Source: Jaltomata sinuosa (Eukaryota; Streptophyta; Magnoliopsida; Solanales; Solanaceae). Taken from it: a stretch of DNA of 64,000 nucleotides. The stretch is taken from positions 1,798,001 to 1,862,000 of the forward strand of contig QJPP01007525.1 of NCBI GenBank assembly GCA_003996215.1, in the 5' to 3' direction. The translations under genes and the position numbers were made by a program. Shown in pieces: positions 13,113-24,744 of the stretch; positions within the stretch are counted from its first letter, which is position 1, and every line of letters begins with the position of its first letter. The notes under the pieces were generated by a model. The model was not told the origin of the DNA, searched no databases, and saw only the letters and a list, made by a program, of their open reading frames with translations.

Positions 13113-13966
13113 TCGACAAACTTAGTAAGCTCACGTAGGCGGAGTTAATATGTTGATGACATAACATGAGCCCGAATGAAGAAATGAGATTCATATCGTC
13201 GATCTTGTTTGGGGCTGACACAGTTATTGTTGTTGTATTCTAAAATATGAGAATTATAGCTCTTTATTCTATGAGGCCCTAGATTTTGTTTTCTTGGGCT
13301 GTAAAAGTTTGACTACTTTGACTGGAGATACTTCTTATTCTTTCTTTCTTCTCATCCTTCAATTTTGATTTGGTTCAATCTTGGAATTGAGTGCTTCTTT
13401 TTTCTTTTCACCTTTTTCTCCATTTAATTTAATTGATAATTATTCTTTTGATAAGTTATTTAGCTGTATAATGGGGAAGTTTAAGGAGATATTAATGATG
13501 AGGTCTTAGAGTTGAGATTATTATATACAGATGCTGGCCCCCTGATTTTCATTTTTTTACAAGTTAAAATTATACTTTTTTGGGAAAGATTTCATGAAAA
13601 GCAATATATTGCTTCTAAGTTCAATATACACGAACTTGCCGCTAACATTAACTTGGGGTCCCCTGCAATACTCCAAAAAAATAACCCCACCAATATCATA
13701 ACAAATTAAAAAGAGAAAAAGAGTTGGTGGAGTTTGTGAATTTCCAACAAGTCTACTCCATTTTTAAATTGAAATTTGAATTCTAGTCTTATATCAAGTA
13801 GAAACATGAGGTGATGTAGTAATATCTTATGTAAGAGTATCAAATGGGATTTATGACGGTGTCGGAGTGCTTCATTCATTGCCTTAAGGTTGCATAGATG
13901 TTAGTATCTTTCACATGATATCAGAACCAACATTCATTAAATATTTCTTATATTCGTGTGGCTAGT

Positions 13967-14203
13967 GATGGAGCTTAGAAATTTTACCAATGGAATTCAA
14001 AATAATGCAAGAATGTCGTCATAACTAGGTTCTAACTTGTGAATTAAAACAATTGCTGAGCCTCATTTGCTGCTACAACTTCCCTTAGATCACGCGGATT
14101 CAATAATTTATATACATACAAAAACATTTGATTTATCTTATTTGGACATTATAATTTGACGAAGGTGATTTAATTGAACCCCTTTGAACCATATAGCTCC
14201 ATC
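13967..14203. mobile_element. Short inverted-repeat MITE, about 237 bp
   Basis: GATGGAGCT at the left end is matched by its exact reverse complement AGCTCCATC at the right end, with further imperfect pairing inside. The interior is AT-rich and non-coding. The superfamily is not clear; no target duplication could be defined with confidence. Confidence 0.55.
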
Positions 14204-15990
14204 ATCAAATGGTTTCAATTATTATTACTTTTGCAGAGCCCAAAACTTTCTTGTATATCAATGATGTATAGTAGAAATGAATCATCAAAAGCCGGGATCA
14301 TGTTTTTGAAATGGGGGGAATATTCAAGAATGCATGCTTGTTTCCTACATTGAAATTTGTCAAATATAGGACTAGTACGGGACTAAGCAATTTGTATTGG
14401 AATTGCAAAATGGAATTCCAGTTTCCAAATCCACTCAAAACTCATGTGGGGCAACAACGAAAAAAAGGCCATCCACACACCTAGAAATCTTTTTTATCCT
14501 AAGGTTTGGTGTCACTATGGTCACCCTTTTACTTGAGTATTTATCGGAATGACTTTGGAGTTGGGTGATTTTGAACTTTTGACCCTGTTTGCCTTATAGG
14601 TAAAACTTCACGCTTAACAAGTTTTAACTTTTGATCTTGAAGGTTTGTTTAAGACCATCCAATTCCAATGTCACCGGTTTACTTTTAACGGGAAATACAG
14701 TTATTGCCACCAGAAGACTTTGGTTGGCTAAGGAGAAAGGATGTGTGTTGGCATACTATTTCAGGACGTGAGAAAGAGTCCATAGAATGTTATGCCTTGA
14801 TAGCAACGGGCAACTGTTTATTAAACATACAGGTCTCTACAAAGTCGCAAGACCATGTATGGGGCTGATGGAAGGTCAAGAAAGTTGGTGATGTAATATC
14901 CTGCCCTTCTACTCATCAAGCTTGATTTCAAATGTTAACGGAGTTTTACACAACACAGTAATCCTACAAAAATCATAATAAAATAATCTTAATCTATATT
15001 ATTTTAATAAATTATAGCCAGTATGCAGTGTATAATCAACATATAATTATTATACAGTTGTTATATACTGAATATCCACTGAAAACAGCTAAAAAATCGT
15101 TACGGCTAGGGGGGTGAAAATTTAATCAAGATCCTTTTAATTAAAAGGTAGATATAAGGTTCTTTTTTTGGGGGTCCTACAGAGGATGTTCCAGCAAACT
15201 ACGTACAATTCTTTAAAGGGGAAGAGATCATTTCAGTTTTTAGTATGATAGGATATTTCATGGGAAGGATTGGACACCACAATGAGCTTTGTATAATGCT
15301 GCAAATTGGTGAAGAGATAATAGGTACTTGTAAATAAATCTAGACATCACGATTATAATGTACATGTTAATTTGCTGGAGTATGTAAGTAGGGTAATCTG
15401 GGATTAAATCACTGTGGACCTAAATTAGTTGAGATAATATCGAACAGGTTTTATTTCGACCATTCACAGTTGTATTCTCAAAAGCCTTTTCCTATTTTTA
15501 TTTGAATGATACAAAATTCATAATCAGTATTTTACTTACACTCGATGTTGACACTACACATTAATTGACTACTATATTGTTAAGTAATGGACTGAGGTGA
15601 TAATATATAAGAGCATTAATTAATCATAGTTAATTCATAAATGTACATGCATGTCAAGATACGTGTTATGGTTCATTGATTTTGTATAAGCATTGAGTGT
15701 GAGTAAGTTTTTCCCGATAAAGAGAAGTGAGGGGTTTGATTTATGGTCAATTGTTTATACTGAACGAAGCCACCACTATGAATAGCATTTTAATTTGGAG
15801 GGGACCAAAAGAGTTTTTGAAAAATTACTGCTAAAGTTGTGTCAATCAAATATTTCCAATTTGTAATCAATTAAATTGAAAGAAACTCCACCAAGATTAG
15901 TACGTAGTAGAAAAGAGCTTACATCTAATTATTTGAGATAAGAACATGAAGTGGAATAGTTGGCTTATTGTAAGATGTCATCAATTCTCA

Positions 15991-16040
15991 GGACCCCGCT
16001 AACGCGGGGATGCTTTTTGCACCAGACTGCATGCCCCTTC
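15991..16040 (+). mobile_element. SINE 3' fragment
   Basis: The stretch 'accccgctaacgcggggatg', followed by 'ctttttgcaccagactgc', matches the 3' part of the tRNA-derived SINE seen more completely at 34664-34842 ('ccccaagcatagtgggaact' ... 'gcaccgggcggctctttt'). Only the tail region is kept; no pol III promoter remains. Confidence 0.55.
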
Positions 16041-16382
16041 TTTTATTTTATAAAGTAGTGGAGTATAAGTTTATTATTAGTTCCAAATACTGCATTGAGA
16101 AAATTTCCATTTCAATTTCAAAGAAGAGATCAAACTAACTGCAAAAGAAAAGATGGTCAATATACCATTAGGATGGAACCAAATCTTAAGAGCCTACAAA
16201 CTCGTAGTATTAATTTAATCACTTGAGGCACAAATGTCCGTTCCATTAAACAGGAAATTTTGTTCTAACCTGTCTGATGACAGTTTCTTTTTGAAGTGGA
16301 AACTTAAAATTGGTCCAATCATTGTATTTATTTGACATATGAATTTATCTAAACTTAATGAGCAAGGTTCCTATTTTAACCA

Positions 16383-16553
16383 TAATTAGGGACAGTTCGG
16401 TACACCAGGCATTTCCAAGGAAGGCCCCATCCCAAAAGGGTGTACAGTAGGCAACCTACCGTGACACAAATACTAGTGGCTGATTTCATAGCTTGAACAC
16501 ATGACTTATGAGCCATCGAGATAACTTTACCATTGCTTCAAGACTCTCCTTCA
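16383..16553 (-). mobile_element. Degraded tRNA-derived SINE, minus strand
   Basis: Read on the minus strand, this has the order of the SINE at 34664: a tRNA-like head with a degenerate B box (complement of 'agcttgaacacatgact'), the middle phrase corresponding to 'taggttgcctactgtacacc', and a tail ending near 'ggtgtaccgaactgtccc'. Many substitutions show it is old. Confidence 0.6.
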
Positions 16554-18108
16554 TTTTGACCACACCTAAATACAAATACAAGAAAGAAAAAAAAAAACCT
16601 TCCACAAATGACTAAATCCATACTTGGGTTCAATCCTAGTACTTGTTAAAAATGACTCAAATAAGGTACAGGGCTGTTTAGTTAACAGAAAATTGGCTGT
16701 AACCTGTCTGAACTACAGGTTCTTTTCAAAGTAGTACCATTCTAGGAATCTTAAAATTGGCCCCATATATAACATCTTGTATTGTACTAGTTCGTACGTA
16801 CTCATATCTTACACATTGTATTATGGTATTTAATTCAACTTGTATATATCGAAGTAAAAAAATATTCACACTATCAAGTCATCTAAAATATACGTACAAG
16901 ACTGATCATTTCTTGCTATGATAAGTCCTTTGTTATACTTATATTGTACTTTTTGCATTGGTAATGAGTCTATTCTCTCAACCTGTTTCTGATGCTTCTT
17001 GTCCCACTAAAAACATATGCAGAGGATATCCCCTTATGCAATGATATTCACTTATTCCAGGGTTCAAGATAGAGCATATCTACATTTTGTGTATGTATTA
17101 AGTATTAGGATCAAACACTTACCATCATGTCAAAAGCTATATATAGCTGATAACAAGGGTGCAACTTTATTTCTTAACTAAGCTCACCAAGCAAGCGTCA
17201 GGTTCGATCATGACTCCGACCCGGGTCACCCGAGCCCCTGGTGGGCCTTGCCATATAGGCAGGATGTTGGCGTTACCCAACATTAAGAAATTCATTATAT
17301 CTATAAATATTTGAGAAATTCATAAACTTTGAATTTCGAATCCGCGGGCTCAGGTTCAAGATACATTTAACCTGTGCAAGTTTTAGGTATGTAGTCCATT
17401 TCCCCTAGTTTGAACTGTCAGTTTTCAATAAATCTACAATTCTATTTTGTTTGTCTGAATGAAGTCAGTACATAACATGGCCCATTAATTGGCCTTGACT
17501 AGTTCCTCATAATAATGAGATGAATTCAGTTGATATATATTATCAGAGACAGACAGATGCAATGAAAAATGGAAGCTTATAGCTGGCTGGCTCTCAAGTA
17601 CTACTACAATCATTGTGATTCTTTTTTTTTATCTTTCTATTTTGTAAACATAAAATCAATCTTGATGGAGATAAGCAGCGCTATATTGCTCAAAAGATTT
17701 GGAAAGAAAAGACAGAGCAGCACAGCACAGCACTGCTGAAATCAATCAAATCAAGAGAACAGGCAGAGGGGGTAATTGGATAATGGATATTTCTACACCA
17801 ATCAAATATATATATGGTACGTACTAGTACTAGTAGATCAACTAATATTGGAGTTGTTCAATATTCTATAGTAATTATCACGTGAATAATATTTCAAAGA
17901 GGTGAGTTTTTTTTTTCTCATCCTCGTGTTCCATTCTTATCCATATATACTTGTAGTAGTAATAATCCTATTTATTTCATTCTAGTTATACTTTTCTATT
18001 TTCATCACATTCTTATATTGGTCCATTAACATTAAAAATATGGTTTAGATTACGATTCTCAGAAGTCTACATGTAGTTGAATGTCGATTATGCTACGACG
18101 TTAACATA

Positions 18109-18347
18109 CAACTCCCGTCCCATTTTATGTGGCACCCTTTCCTTTTTAGTCCGTCCCAAAATGAATGTCGCCTTACTATTATTAGAAAAGATTTAATTTT
18201 AAAATTCTCTTTCTACCCTTAATGCAATGATTTACAACCACACAAATATTCAAGGATCATTTTAGACCACAGGTTTCCAAAATCTTTATTGTTTTCTTAA
18301 ACACCGTGCCAAGTCAAAAGATGCCACATAAAATGGAATGGAGGGAG
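18109..18347. mobile_element. Stowaway-type (Tc1/mariner) MITE
   Basis: The left end reads 'caactcccgtcccattttat' and the reverse complement of the right end reads 'ctccctccattccattttat'. Both are flanked by TA (18107-18108 and 18348-18349), as expected for Stowaway elements. The interior is short, AT-rich and non-coding; there is no transposase. Confidence 0.85.
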
Positions 18348-18381
18348 TAATTAGTATGAGAAAATTTTATACAGCAAACTT

Positions 18382-18486
18382 TTCATTAAAGAAAGGGTTG
18401 AACGTAGGGCTATTCTTATTTTACAAGAGAGTTTCATTAAAAAAAGGGTTGAACTTAGGGCTATTCTTATTTTACCAGAGAGTTTT
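18382..18486. repeat. 50-bp tandem repeat, two copies
   Basis: The unit 'ttcattaaa' then 'gggttgaacgtagggctatt' is repeated with a period of 50 bases and a few substitutions, ending 'agagagttt' in both copies. It is intergenic. Confidence 0.85.
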
Positions 18487-19673
18487 GAATTAATTAGCTC
18501 CTTCTGATCGTCTTTGATAAAAGAAAAGATTGACAATTTATCTTTCTCGATCGATAATAGAGGAATTTGTAATGTTGAAAGTAGTATAATATGAGAATTT
18601 TTTTATACTATCAATTAATAAACTCTTTTATATTTTAATAACTTTTGGTCCTAGTACCTTGTACAAGTTCAGCTGCGCGCTAACTTGCATAGTAGCACTC
18701 ATCATCACACTGAAGAACAAATTTTACCGTAGTACTTTGTAGTCGCTAAAACTAATAAATAATACGCATGTATCATTTTCTTTAATATACAAAATTTTGT
18801 CACTTTACCACGAGTACCAAATATGTATTTTATGGATCATGTTAAGCAGCAACAACAATAACTATAAATTTAGTGTAATTTTATAAGTGGGGTCTTAAAG
18901 AAATAATATGTACACAAACCTTATTCTTACCTTTATGAATCTAGAAAGGTTGTTTCTTATATACCCTCGACTCAAATAAAGTAAAGAAAAACAATTCAAA
19001 GCAGTTTTGGACAAACAAAATACGAAAGTGAAGAAGTCATGATAATACATAAGGAAAACACTACATAACATGCTAAAGGAAAGGAATAATAACAACAACA
19101 AAATAATATAATAACCGAAGTACAAAACAACAACAAATAATAACAAAAATTGAAGAATAAAAAACTACGAGAACAATATCAGTAATACTGGTATGAACGG
19201 AGAAACAAATATGATGCTTCAAATTATCACCAACCCTATATATTCCACCGTAAAGCGAGACAACACACAACTACTAACTACCTGTCTACTCTAACTAATC
19301 TGCGATCTCCATATCCCTTATGTAAGGTCATGTTCTTGGTAAAGTGAAAATGTGTCATATCATGTCTAATCACCTCTCGTCAATACTTCTTCTGCCTCAT
19401 TTTACCTCTCCTTAAACCCACCATCGCCAATTTCTCACACCTTCTCATTAATTGGGACATCTCTGCATCTCCTTTTCACATCTCTGAACTATCTCAACTT
19501 TGCTTCTCTCATCTTACCGCTTTATAATTTAATTTTTGAGAGAGATTTAGGATAAATGTTGTTTAGACTACTTACGATTTGAATTTGATTTTGAACAAAA
19601 ATTGCAACTGAAATTCTCTTTAGCTATCAACTTATTACATACTTACATAAGCTAGATACATTTAATTATAGAT

Positions 19674-20093
19674 ATTTAAATAGGGTAACTTACCTAAAAC
19701 ACATCTTTGGGGGCTAATTACTCCCTTTTCCACCTCAATTCCGCTTGGATACATTCCTCACCTCGGGATACATCGCCTCATCTCGGAATACATCGCCTCA
19801 CCTCGGGATACATCGCCTCACCTCGGGATACATCCTCAAACTACTCGGATACATCAGAATCCCATTGGATACATCTCAAAACCACTCTGATACATCGGCA
19901 TTCTTTGATTTTACCTTTGATACATCGAGTGAGATATATCCGAGGTGAGGCGATGTATCACGACCTGAGGCGATGTATCCGAGTGGTTTTTTGATTAACA
20001 TGTGGTATATTAAGTAATTAAAATAAAATAGTGAGAGAGTTAGTAAATATGATAAGAAAGTATGTTTCTTTAGGTAGTTTAACCATTTAAATA
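19674..20093. mobile_element. Mutator-like MITE with internal 'gatacatc' minisatellite; 9-bp target duplication
   Basis: A perfect 9-bp direct repeat ATTTAAATA flanks the element at 19674-19682 and 20085-20093. The element itself (19683-20084, 402 bp) begins GGGTAACTTACCTAAAACACAT; the reverse complement of its right end begins GGTTAAACTACCTAAAGAAA, giving an imperfect terminal inverted repeat of about 20 bp. Inside lies an array of 'gatacatcgcctcacctcgg' units (about 19745-19935), followed by the same units inverted (about 19937-19990), so the interior can fold on itself. A 9-bp duplication fits the Mutator/fold-back class. No transposase is encoded; the open frames across the array are repeat artefacts. 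Confidence 0.8.
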
Positions 20094-20243
20094 TTGTACT
20101 ATTGCACTATAATAATATGTAAATACAATTGCAAAAAGAATCTTAACAGGTTGGGCTTACCAGGCCCAGTATGATCAGAAAAAAATTATGGCCCAACAAG
20201 TTAACATTTGATGGATATCCTCAAAGATCTCCTCCAAACTTTA

Positions 20244-21321
20244 TACTATAATCGGAAAAGGGTCAAATATACCCTTGTACTATCAGAAATGGTTTAAATA
20301 TACTCTTCGTTATACTTTGTGTCCAAATATACCCTTTCTGTTATACTTTAGGTCCAAATATACCCCTGTACTATTAGAAATGGTTCAAATATACCCTTCG
20401 TTATACTTTGGGTCCAAATATACCCCTCCAGATATATTTTGGATCCAAATATACCTCTCATTATATTTTTATGCTGATTTAACTCCCCTCCTCTCCTTTT
20501 TTTTATAAAGGCGATTTACCTTTATTTTTTTTTACAAATGGACACATGATGATGAGCTTCAAAATAAAAATAAATCATCACCAAATGTAAATATTTGCGC
20601 TATTCACTTTGCAAACTCACCTATTTAATTCATCTCCAGCCCACTCTCTCAATTCATACAAAAAATAACACATATATTCATAATTTATACTCCTGTCATC
20701 TAAATATTTTTTGACCTCACGGTGAATAAATTTCATTACAGAAAAAATTTAAAGTTTCGATATATAAGAAAAAATATTTTCTTTCTGCAATCATCTTTTG
20801 GTCTATTATCATATGTTAAAACTTATACTTGAAATAATCAGATAAGCAAGATTGCCATATATAAATGCAGGAAAAAATTTCAATATCTGATAAATGGATC
20901 ATTAATGTCAATTGAAAAGTATTCAGCAATAGGTAGAACAAAGACTTTAAAGAGGTTGGATTCATAAGAAGCGGATCATTAAAAAAGAGAAGAAAAGAAA
21001 ATAGAAGACTGCAAGAAAAGAAAAGAACTTAAAGTAGAGGGAATTGAGATGGTTTAAGTGAGTGAGTGTCAAAAATAAGGGTAAATCAGCATAAAAGTTT
21101 AATGGGAGGGATATATTTGGACCTAAAGTATATCAGGAGGGGTATATTTGGACTGAAAGTATAACAAGGGGTATATTTAAACTATTTCTAATAGTATGGG
21201 GATATATTTGGACTCATAGTATAACGGAAAGAGCATATTTGAACCCAAAGTATAACGAGGGGTATATTTAAATCATTTTCGATAGTACAAGGGTAGATTT
21301 GACCCTTCTATGTACTATAAT
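20244..21321. mobile_element. Fold-back / Mutator-like element, about 1.06 kb, with 9-bp target duplication
   Basis: TACTATAAT flanks the element as a perfect 9-bp direct repeat (20244-20252 and 21313-21321). The element (20253-21312) has long inverted ends. The left arm (about 20253-20475) is a run of 'caaatatacccttcgttata' type units, and the right arm (about 21115-21312) is the same array inverted. Outer tips are 'cggaaaagggtcaaat' and, on the other strand, 'catagaagggtcaaat'. The middle is AT-rich with no transposase, so it must be mobilised in trans. It lies in copy A of the ATS3 duplication; copy B has the unoccupied site. Confidence 0.85.
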
Positions 21322-21474
21322 TTAATTTTTTGTTTTTTAAGAAGAAAAAAAAAGTTAGAGCTGTCAATATATTTGACCTTGATTAATTAACTGACATGTG
21401 TGTGCAATTAACTGACACGTTGTAGTAATAAATCTTACGTAAAATATTTTATTTGGTGGGCTAGAATTTATACT

Positions 21475-21640
21475 CCCTTCATCCGATTCATGTGATGTTA
21501 TTTGACTTGACATAAAATTTAAAAAAAAAAAAAAAACTTTTAAATTAGTAGTTTGAAATACTCTTGAATATTTGTATGACAAAAATTATTTCATTAACAG
21601 TAAAAAAATTAATTAAAATTAAGTTATTTTAATTATAAAA
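21475..21640. mobile_element. Probable Stowaway-like fragment
   Basis: 'tactcccttcatccgattca' resembles one Stowaway terminus preceded by TA. The matching right terminus is not found; the sequence passes into A-rich and degraded AT-rich sequence. It is treated as a truncated relic. Confidence 0.4.
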
Positions 21641-21795
21641 AAAACGGAAAAGGGCCAATGAATCTTTACAAATGGGTTTGTTGTTGTTGTTCTTGTTAAT
21701 TTATTGGACCAATGAATTTTTACAAATTATGTGTTTCAAAAGTTTGTAATAACGTATAATCAAAAATATTTATTTATAAAAAAAACACAAAGATA

Positions 21796-21960
21796 TACAA
21801 CAACAACAACAATAACATACCCAGTGTATTTCCACAGCGTGGGGTCTGGGGAGGGTAGAGTGTACGCAGTCCATACCACTACCTCAGGGGTGAGGTAGAG
21901 AGGCTGTTTCCGATAGACCCCCGGCTCAAGACAAAATAGTCTAAAAATAGGCTACACAGG
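21796..21960 (-). mobile_element. TS-type SINE, minus strand
   Basis: Read on the minus strand, this runs 'ttgagccgggggtctatcgg', 'aaacagcctctctacctcac', 'gcgtacactctaccctcccc', 'agaccccacgctgtgg' and ends in a TTG run (the 'caacaacaacaa' at about 21800-21810 on the plus strand). This order and the TTG tail are those of the tobacco TS SINE family. Only the middle and 3' parts are clear; the 5' tRNA-like head is not convincing. Confidence 0.75.
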
Positions 21961-22442
21961 ACATAACAATGATACAGGGTAAAAATACAAGATAAAACTA
22001 CAAGAGACGATAGGAAGTAATATGTAGAAACACAAAGATATATGATTATTAATTCGGCGTTTCAGAATATTTTGATATCTTATCTATGAGTAATAATTTT
22101 ATTCATTTGGTGAAATTGTAAAAGAATTATTTTTTAAAAATAATTTTCACAAGTAATGAGATTTTATATTTATATAAAAAAATATAACTTAAGATATCTA
22201 TTTAAATGTCCAAAAAAATAATTCAAACTTGTAGAGTTGAAATCGAATAATTTATAACAAGTGGAACCAAATCTTATTTTTTAGCAGCCACGTTGTGTAG
22301 TAATCTCTTTCATTGATACGGAGTAGGCCAAATGCGTGAAAAATTAAAAAAAGATGGGGCTGGTGATTGGTGAGGCTATTAAAATTGAACAACGTATAGA
22401 CCAATAATCAAACAATTTATCAAAATTAGATTGGTGCTGAAA

Positions 22443-22937
22443 ATGGGTGGTCAGTACCTTGTGCTCCTGCTCCTCAGCTTAGCTGCTTTCGTCTTCAGTT
22501 CCTCCCAAGCAAGATCAATTACTGATTCAACTTCAACAAAACCTCAAATTCTCATCGAGACGAATCAGAGCGATGTTACTGCTAGGAGTTGCTCATACAC
22601 ATTGACAATCAAAACGAGCTGTTCTTCAACTAAATACACCAGAGACAGAATCAGTATTGCTTTTGGAGATGCTTACGGCTTTGAGGTCTACGCGCCGAGA
22701 TTAGATAATCCATCGGCGAGGATATTCGAGAGATGCTCTACGGATACTTTCCAGATCCGTGGCCCCTGTATTTATGAGATCTGCTACCTTAACTTGAAGA
22801 GACTTGGATCCGACGGATGGAAACCAGAGAGCGTCACGGTGTACGGTCCAGATCGTCCTGCTATTACATTCAAGTATAATAGGTTTCTGCCTAATGGAGT
22901 CTGGTTTGGATTTAATCACTGTCGTAAAATCATGTAG
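22443..22937 (+). CDS. ATS3-like: ATS3-like secreted PLAT/LH2-domain protein, copy A, 164 aa
   Basis: A single exon encodes a signal peptide (hydrophobic 5-20, likely cut near residue 23, SSSQAR) followed by one PLAT/LH2-type domain at about 48-160. Landmarks are CSYTLTIKTSC, YTRDRISIAFGD, CSTDTFQIRGPC, YEICYLNLKR, DGWKPESV and NGVWFGFNHC. Six cysteines (50, 60, 98, 109, 114, 160) suit a disulphide-bonded secreted fold. It matches the plant embryo-specific protein 3 family; the molecular role of these proteins is not established. The start is the ATG at 22443. Four codons upstream lies TTG, where the paralogue has ATG, so the start has moved. About 80% of residues match copy B at 24745. Confidence 0.88.
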   Translation: MGGQYLVLLLLSLAAFVFSSSQARSITDSTSTKPQILIETNQSDVTARSCSYTLTIKTSCSSTKYTRDRISIAFGDAYGFEVYAPRLDNPSARIFERCSTDTFQIRGPCIYEICYLNLKRLGSDGWKPESVTVYGPDRPAITFKYNRFLPNGVWFGFNHCRKIM

Positions 22938-24744
22938 CTGATATGCCACTGGATATGTTGGCTGTAGTATTCCACTACTCCTCTATGAAATTTGTGTTCT
23001 AAAATTGATGTATTTTAAAAGATTTAATAATCTCTGTTTTGTCATTCTACTTTGTAGAAAAAGCTTGATTTATCACCAAATAAAGGTTGTTTTGGTTTCT
23101 CAGGTACCTTTAGCCCTTCTTTGCAATAGTATTTTATATGCTTATAGATGAACTTCAGCAGATGTGTTGAGACACTTGATTATTGACAGGTCCATTGAAG
23201 AATACTTGAGGAAGTTCATCTCATGCCAAAATATTATAATTCCTAGGCAAAATTCATTGACAATCCCCTAAAGGTGGCAACAACTTTCACTTAGACACCT
23301 CAACTGAGTCTTGTTCATTTTAAACACTTCATGTGGGCCGTTGAGGTGTCCAATTCCTATGTATGTCTTAACTTCATGCTAAAATGTCAGGAATTGTGGC
23401 CTTGTCAGGCCTTGCTATCATGATTTTTTCTCACTCTTCTCTCCTCATCGCCATTGCCCCTCTCCACCCTCTCCCATCCGCCAGATCAGAAGCTGTTGGG
23501 CACCAAAATGAGCTTGTGTGGAGAGTGATTTGGACACTAAGATTAAAAGGCTTCTGGAAATGAATCATACTAACAAGACGAGATAAAGTGTTCAGTACAT
23601 AGACGAGATATCTATCTCTTCTCCGGCTAAATTTGGCAATATATAACTAAAGTGTATTTATTCTACGTGTATAAAGTGCATATTTCGTGTATCTCATAAA
23701 TACAAGTATCATATAATGACATACAAGTGATTTTTTGGTGATAATACATATACTGAAACATACAAATGTATATTGTATGTATATAAAGTGTATGTGTGAC
23801 ATTCTTGAGATAATGATTGTAGAATGTATTGAAGTGTATGTAATTTGATCTTGTATTCATGCGATATAAGTTGAGCAAAGATATTATATACGAGGGAGTA
23901 CATTGTATTTACTACATTTTAAAATAAATTATTGCTTTCATTTATAAATACACAAACTATACTTATGTTTCATGATTAAAGAGCAAAACTATAGCTATAT
24001 ACAAATTTTTCTTATAATAAAATGACAGCCCCAAAAAGCGGGTGTTTATGCACTTCGGCCTTCGCCCAATACAACTGCCAAAAGAATCTCAACTGGTTGG
24101 GCTTACCACCCCAGTATTTATGGCCCAACCTGTTGACCAGGCGAAAAGAAAATATCTTCTCCAAACTTTATGTAATTTAATTAAAAAAAGGAAAAAAATG
24201 TAGCTGTCTATATACTTGGACCTTGATTAATTAACTGACGTGTGAGTGGAATTAACTGACACGTGTCTAGTGATTGGTGTTCAAGTACTTTGTTTGGTGA
24301 GCCAGAATTTTAAGTATTAGGTTACTTATAGAGTTCAAATTTAATAGAGTACTATATAACTACAATAGCATGCTAGTGAAATTTCACTAAGTCCGGAAAG
24401 GATATAGTTTACCTCTATTTTGTAATAGATAGAGAAATTATTTTTGAGAAAATCTCGACTAAAATAACACATATTAATACAATTCCTTTTTGAAAAATAG
24501 AAATAATGAAAACATCAAAAATAATAAAATACGGAGAAAAGAAACACTAATCAGAATTTTGTTTGCGTATCAAATCGAATATAAAGTAGGACCAAATTTA
24601 GTTTATTTTATATATTTTTAGTAGCCACGTTGCATGGAAATCTCTTTCGTGCGTGAAACAAAGAAAATAAAAAAAATGGGGCTGTGGTGATTGGTGAGGC
24701 TATTAAAATTCATCAACACATATAGAGAGTAATCAAACAATTAA
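22938..24744. other. Spacer between the ATS3-like paralogues
   Basis: No coding region is supported. The first roughly 70 bases still align with the 3' flank of copy B. The middle includes 'acttagacacctcaactgag' near 23290 and a paired, inverted 'gaggtgtcc' phrase near 23340, of dispersed-repeat character. An AT-rich stretch with 'tgtatgtatataaagtgtat' phrases follows (23640-23930). From about 24067 the upstream region of copy B begins. Confidence 0.6.

Larger units (their letters stand above)
12380..22442. other. Repeat-rich intergenic block, about 10 kb, no gene seen
   Basis: No frame in this stretch resembles a conserved protein. It holds the small elements listed separately: hAT-like MITE, inverted-repeat MITEs, SINE pieces, a Stowaway, two elements with 9-bp target duplications and a TS SINE. 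A GC-richer patch at about 17195-17285 contains a 'ggttcgatc' that resembles a pol III B box and may be another worn SINE. The last 150 bases, upstream of the first ATS3-like gene, are shared with the equivalent position upstream of the second copy and so probably include its promoter. Confidence 0.6.
20122..23005 (+). repeat. Segmental duplication copy A (contains first ATS3-like gene)
   Basis: This segment aligns in order with 24067-25285. Shared landmarks include 'ggttgggcttacca', 'ctccaaacttta', 'ccttgattaattaactgac', 'gccacgttg', 'tggtgaggctattaaaatt', the full ATS3-like coding region, and 'atgaaattt' beyond the stop. Copy A is longer because it contains the fold-back element at 20253-21312 and the SINE at about 21796-21960, both absent from copy B. 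Edges are approximate. Confidence 0.8.

Noticed and set aside
17195..17285. tRNA gene or SINE head ('ggttcgatc' patch)
   Set aside because: A B-box-like string alone; I could not build a cloverleaf or find an A box at the right spacing.
19707..19994. Open frames with repeated 'GYIASPRDTS' type peptide
   Set aside because: They translate the 'gatacatc' minisatellite in two frames; the same DNA is better explained as the interior of a transposable element.
20253..21312. LTR retrotransposon
   Set aside because: The end repeats are inverted, not direct, the duplication is 9 bp rather than about 5, and there is no primer-binding site or pol.
22431..22442. TTG as start of ATS3 copy A
   Set aside because: Nuclear plant genes rarely start at TTG; an in-frame ATG lies four codons on with a complete signal peptide after it.
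22701..22949. Minus-strand frame over ATS3 copy A (and the equivalent at 25015-25287)
   Set aside because: Kept in both copies only because the sense coding sequence is kept; no independent support.
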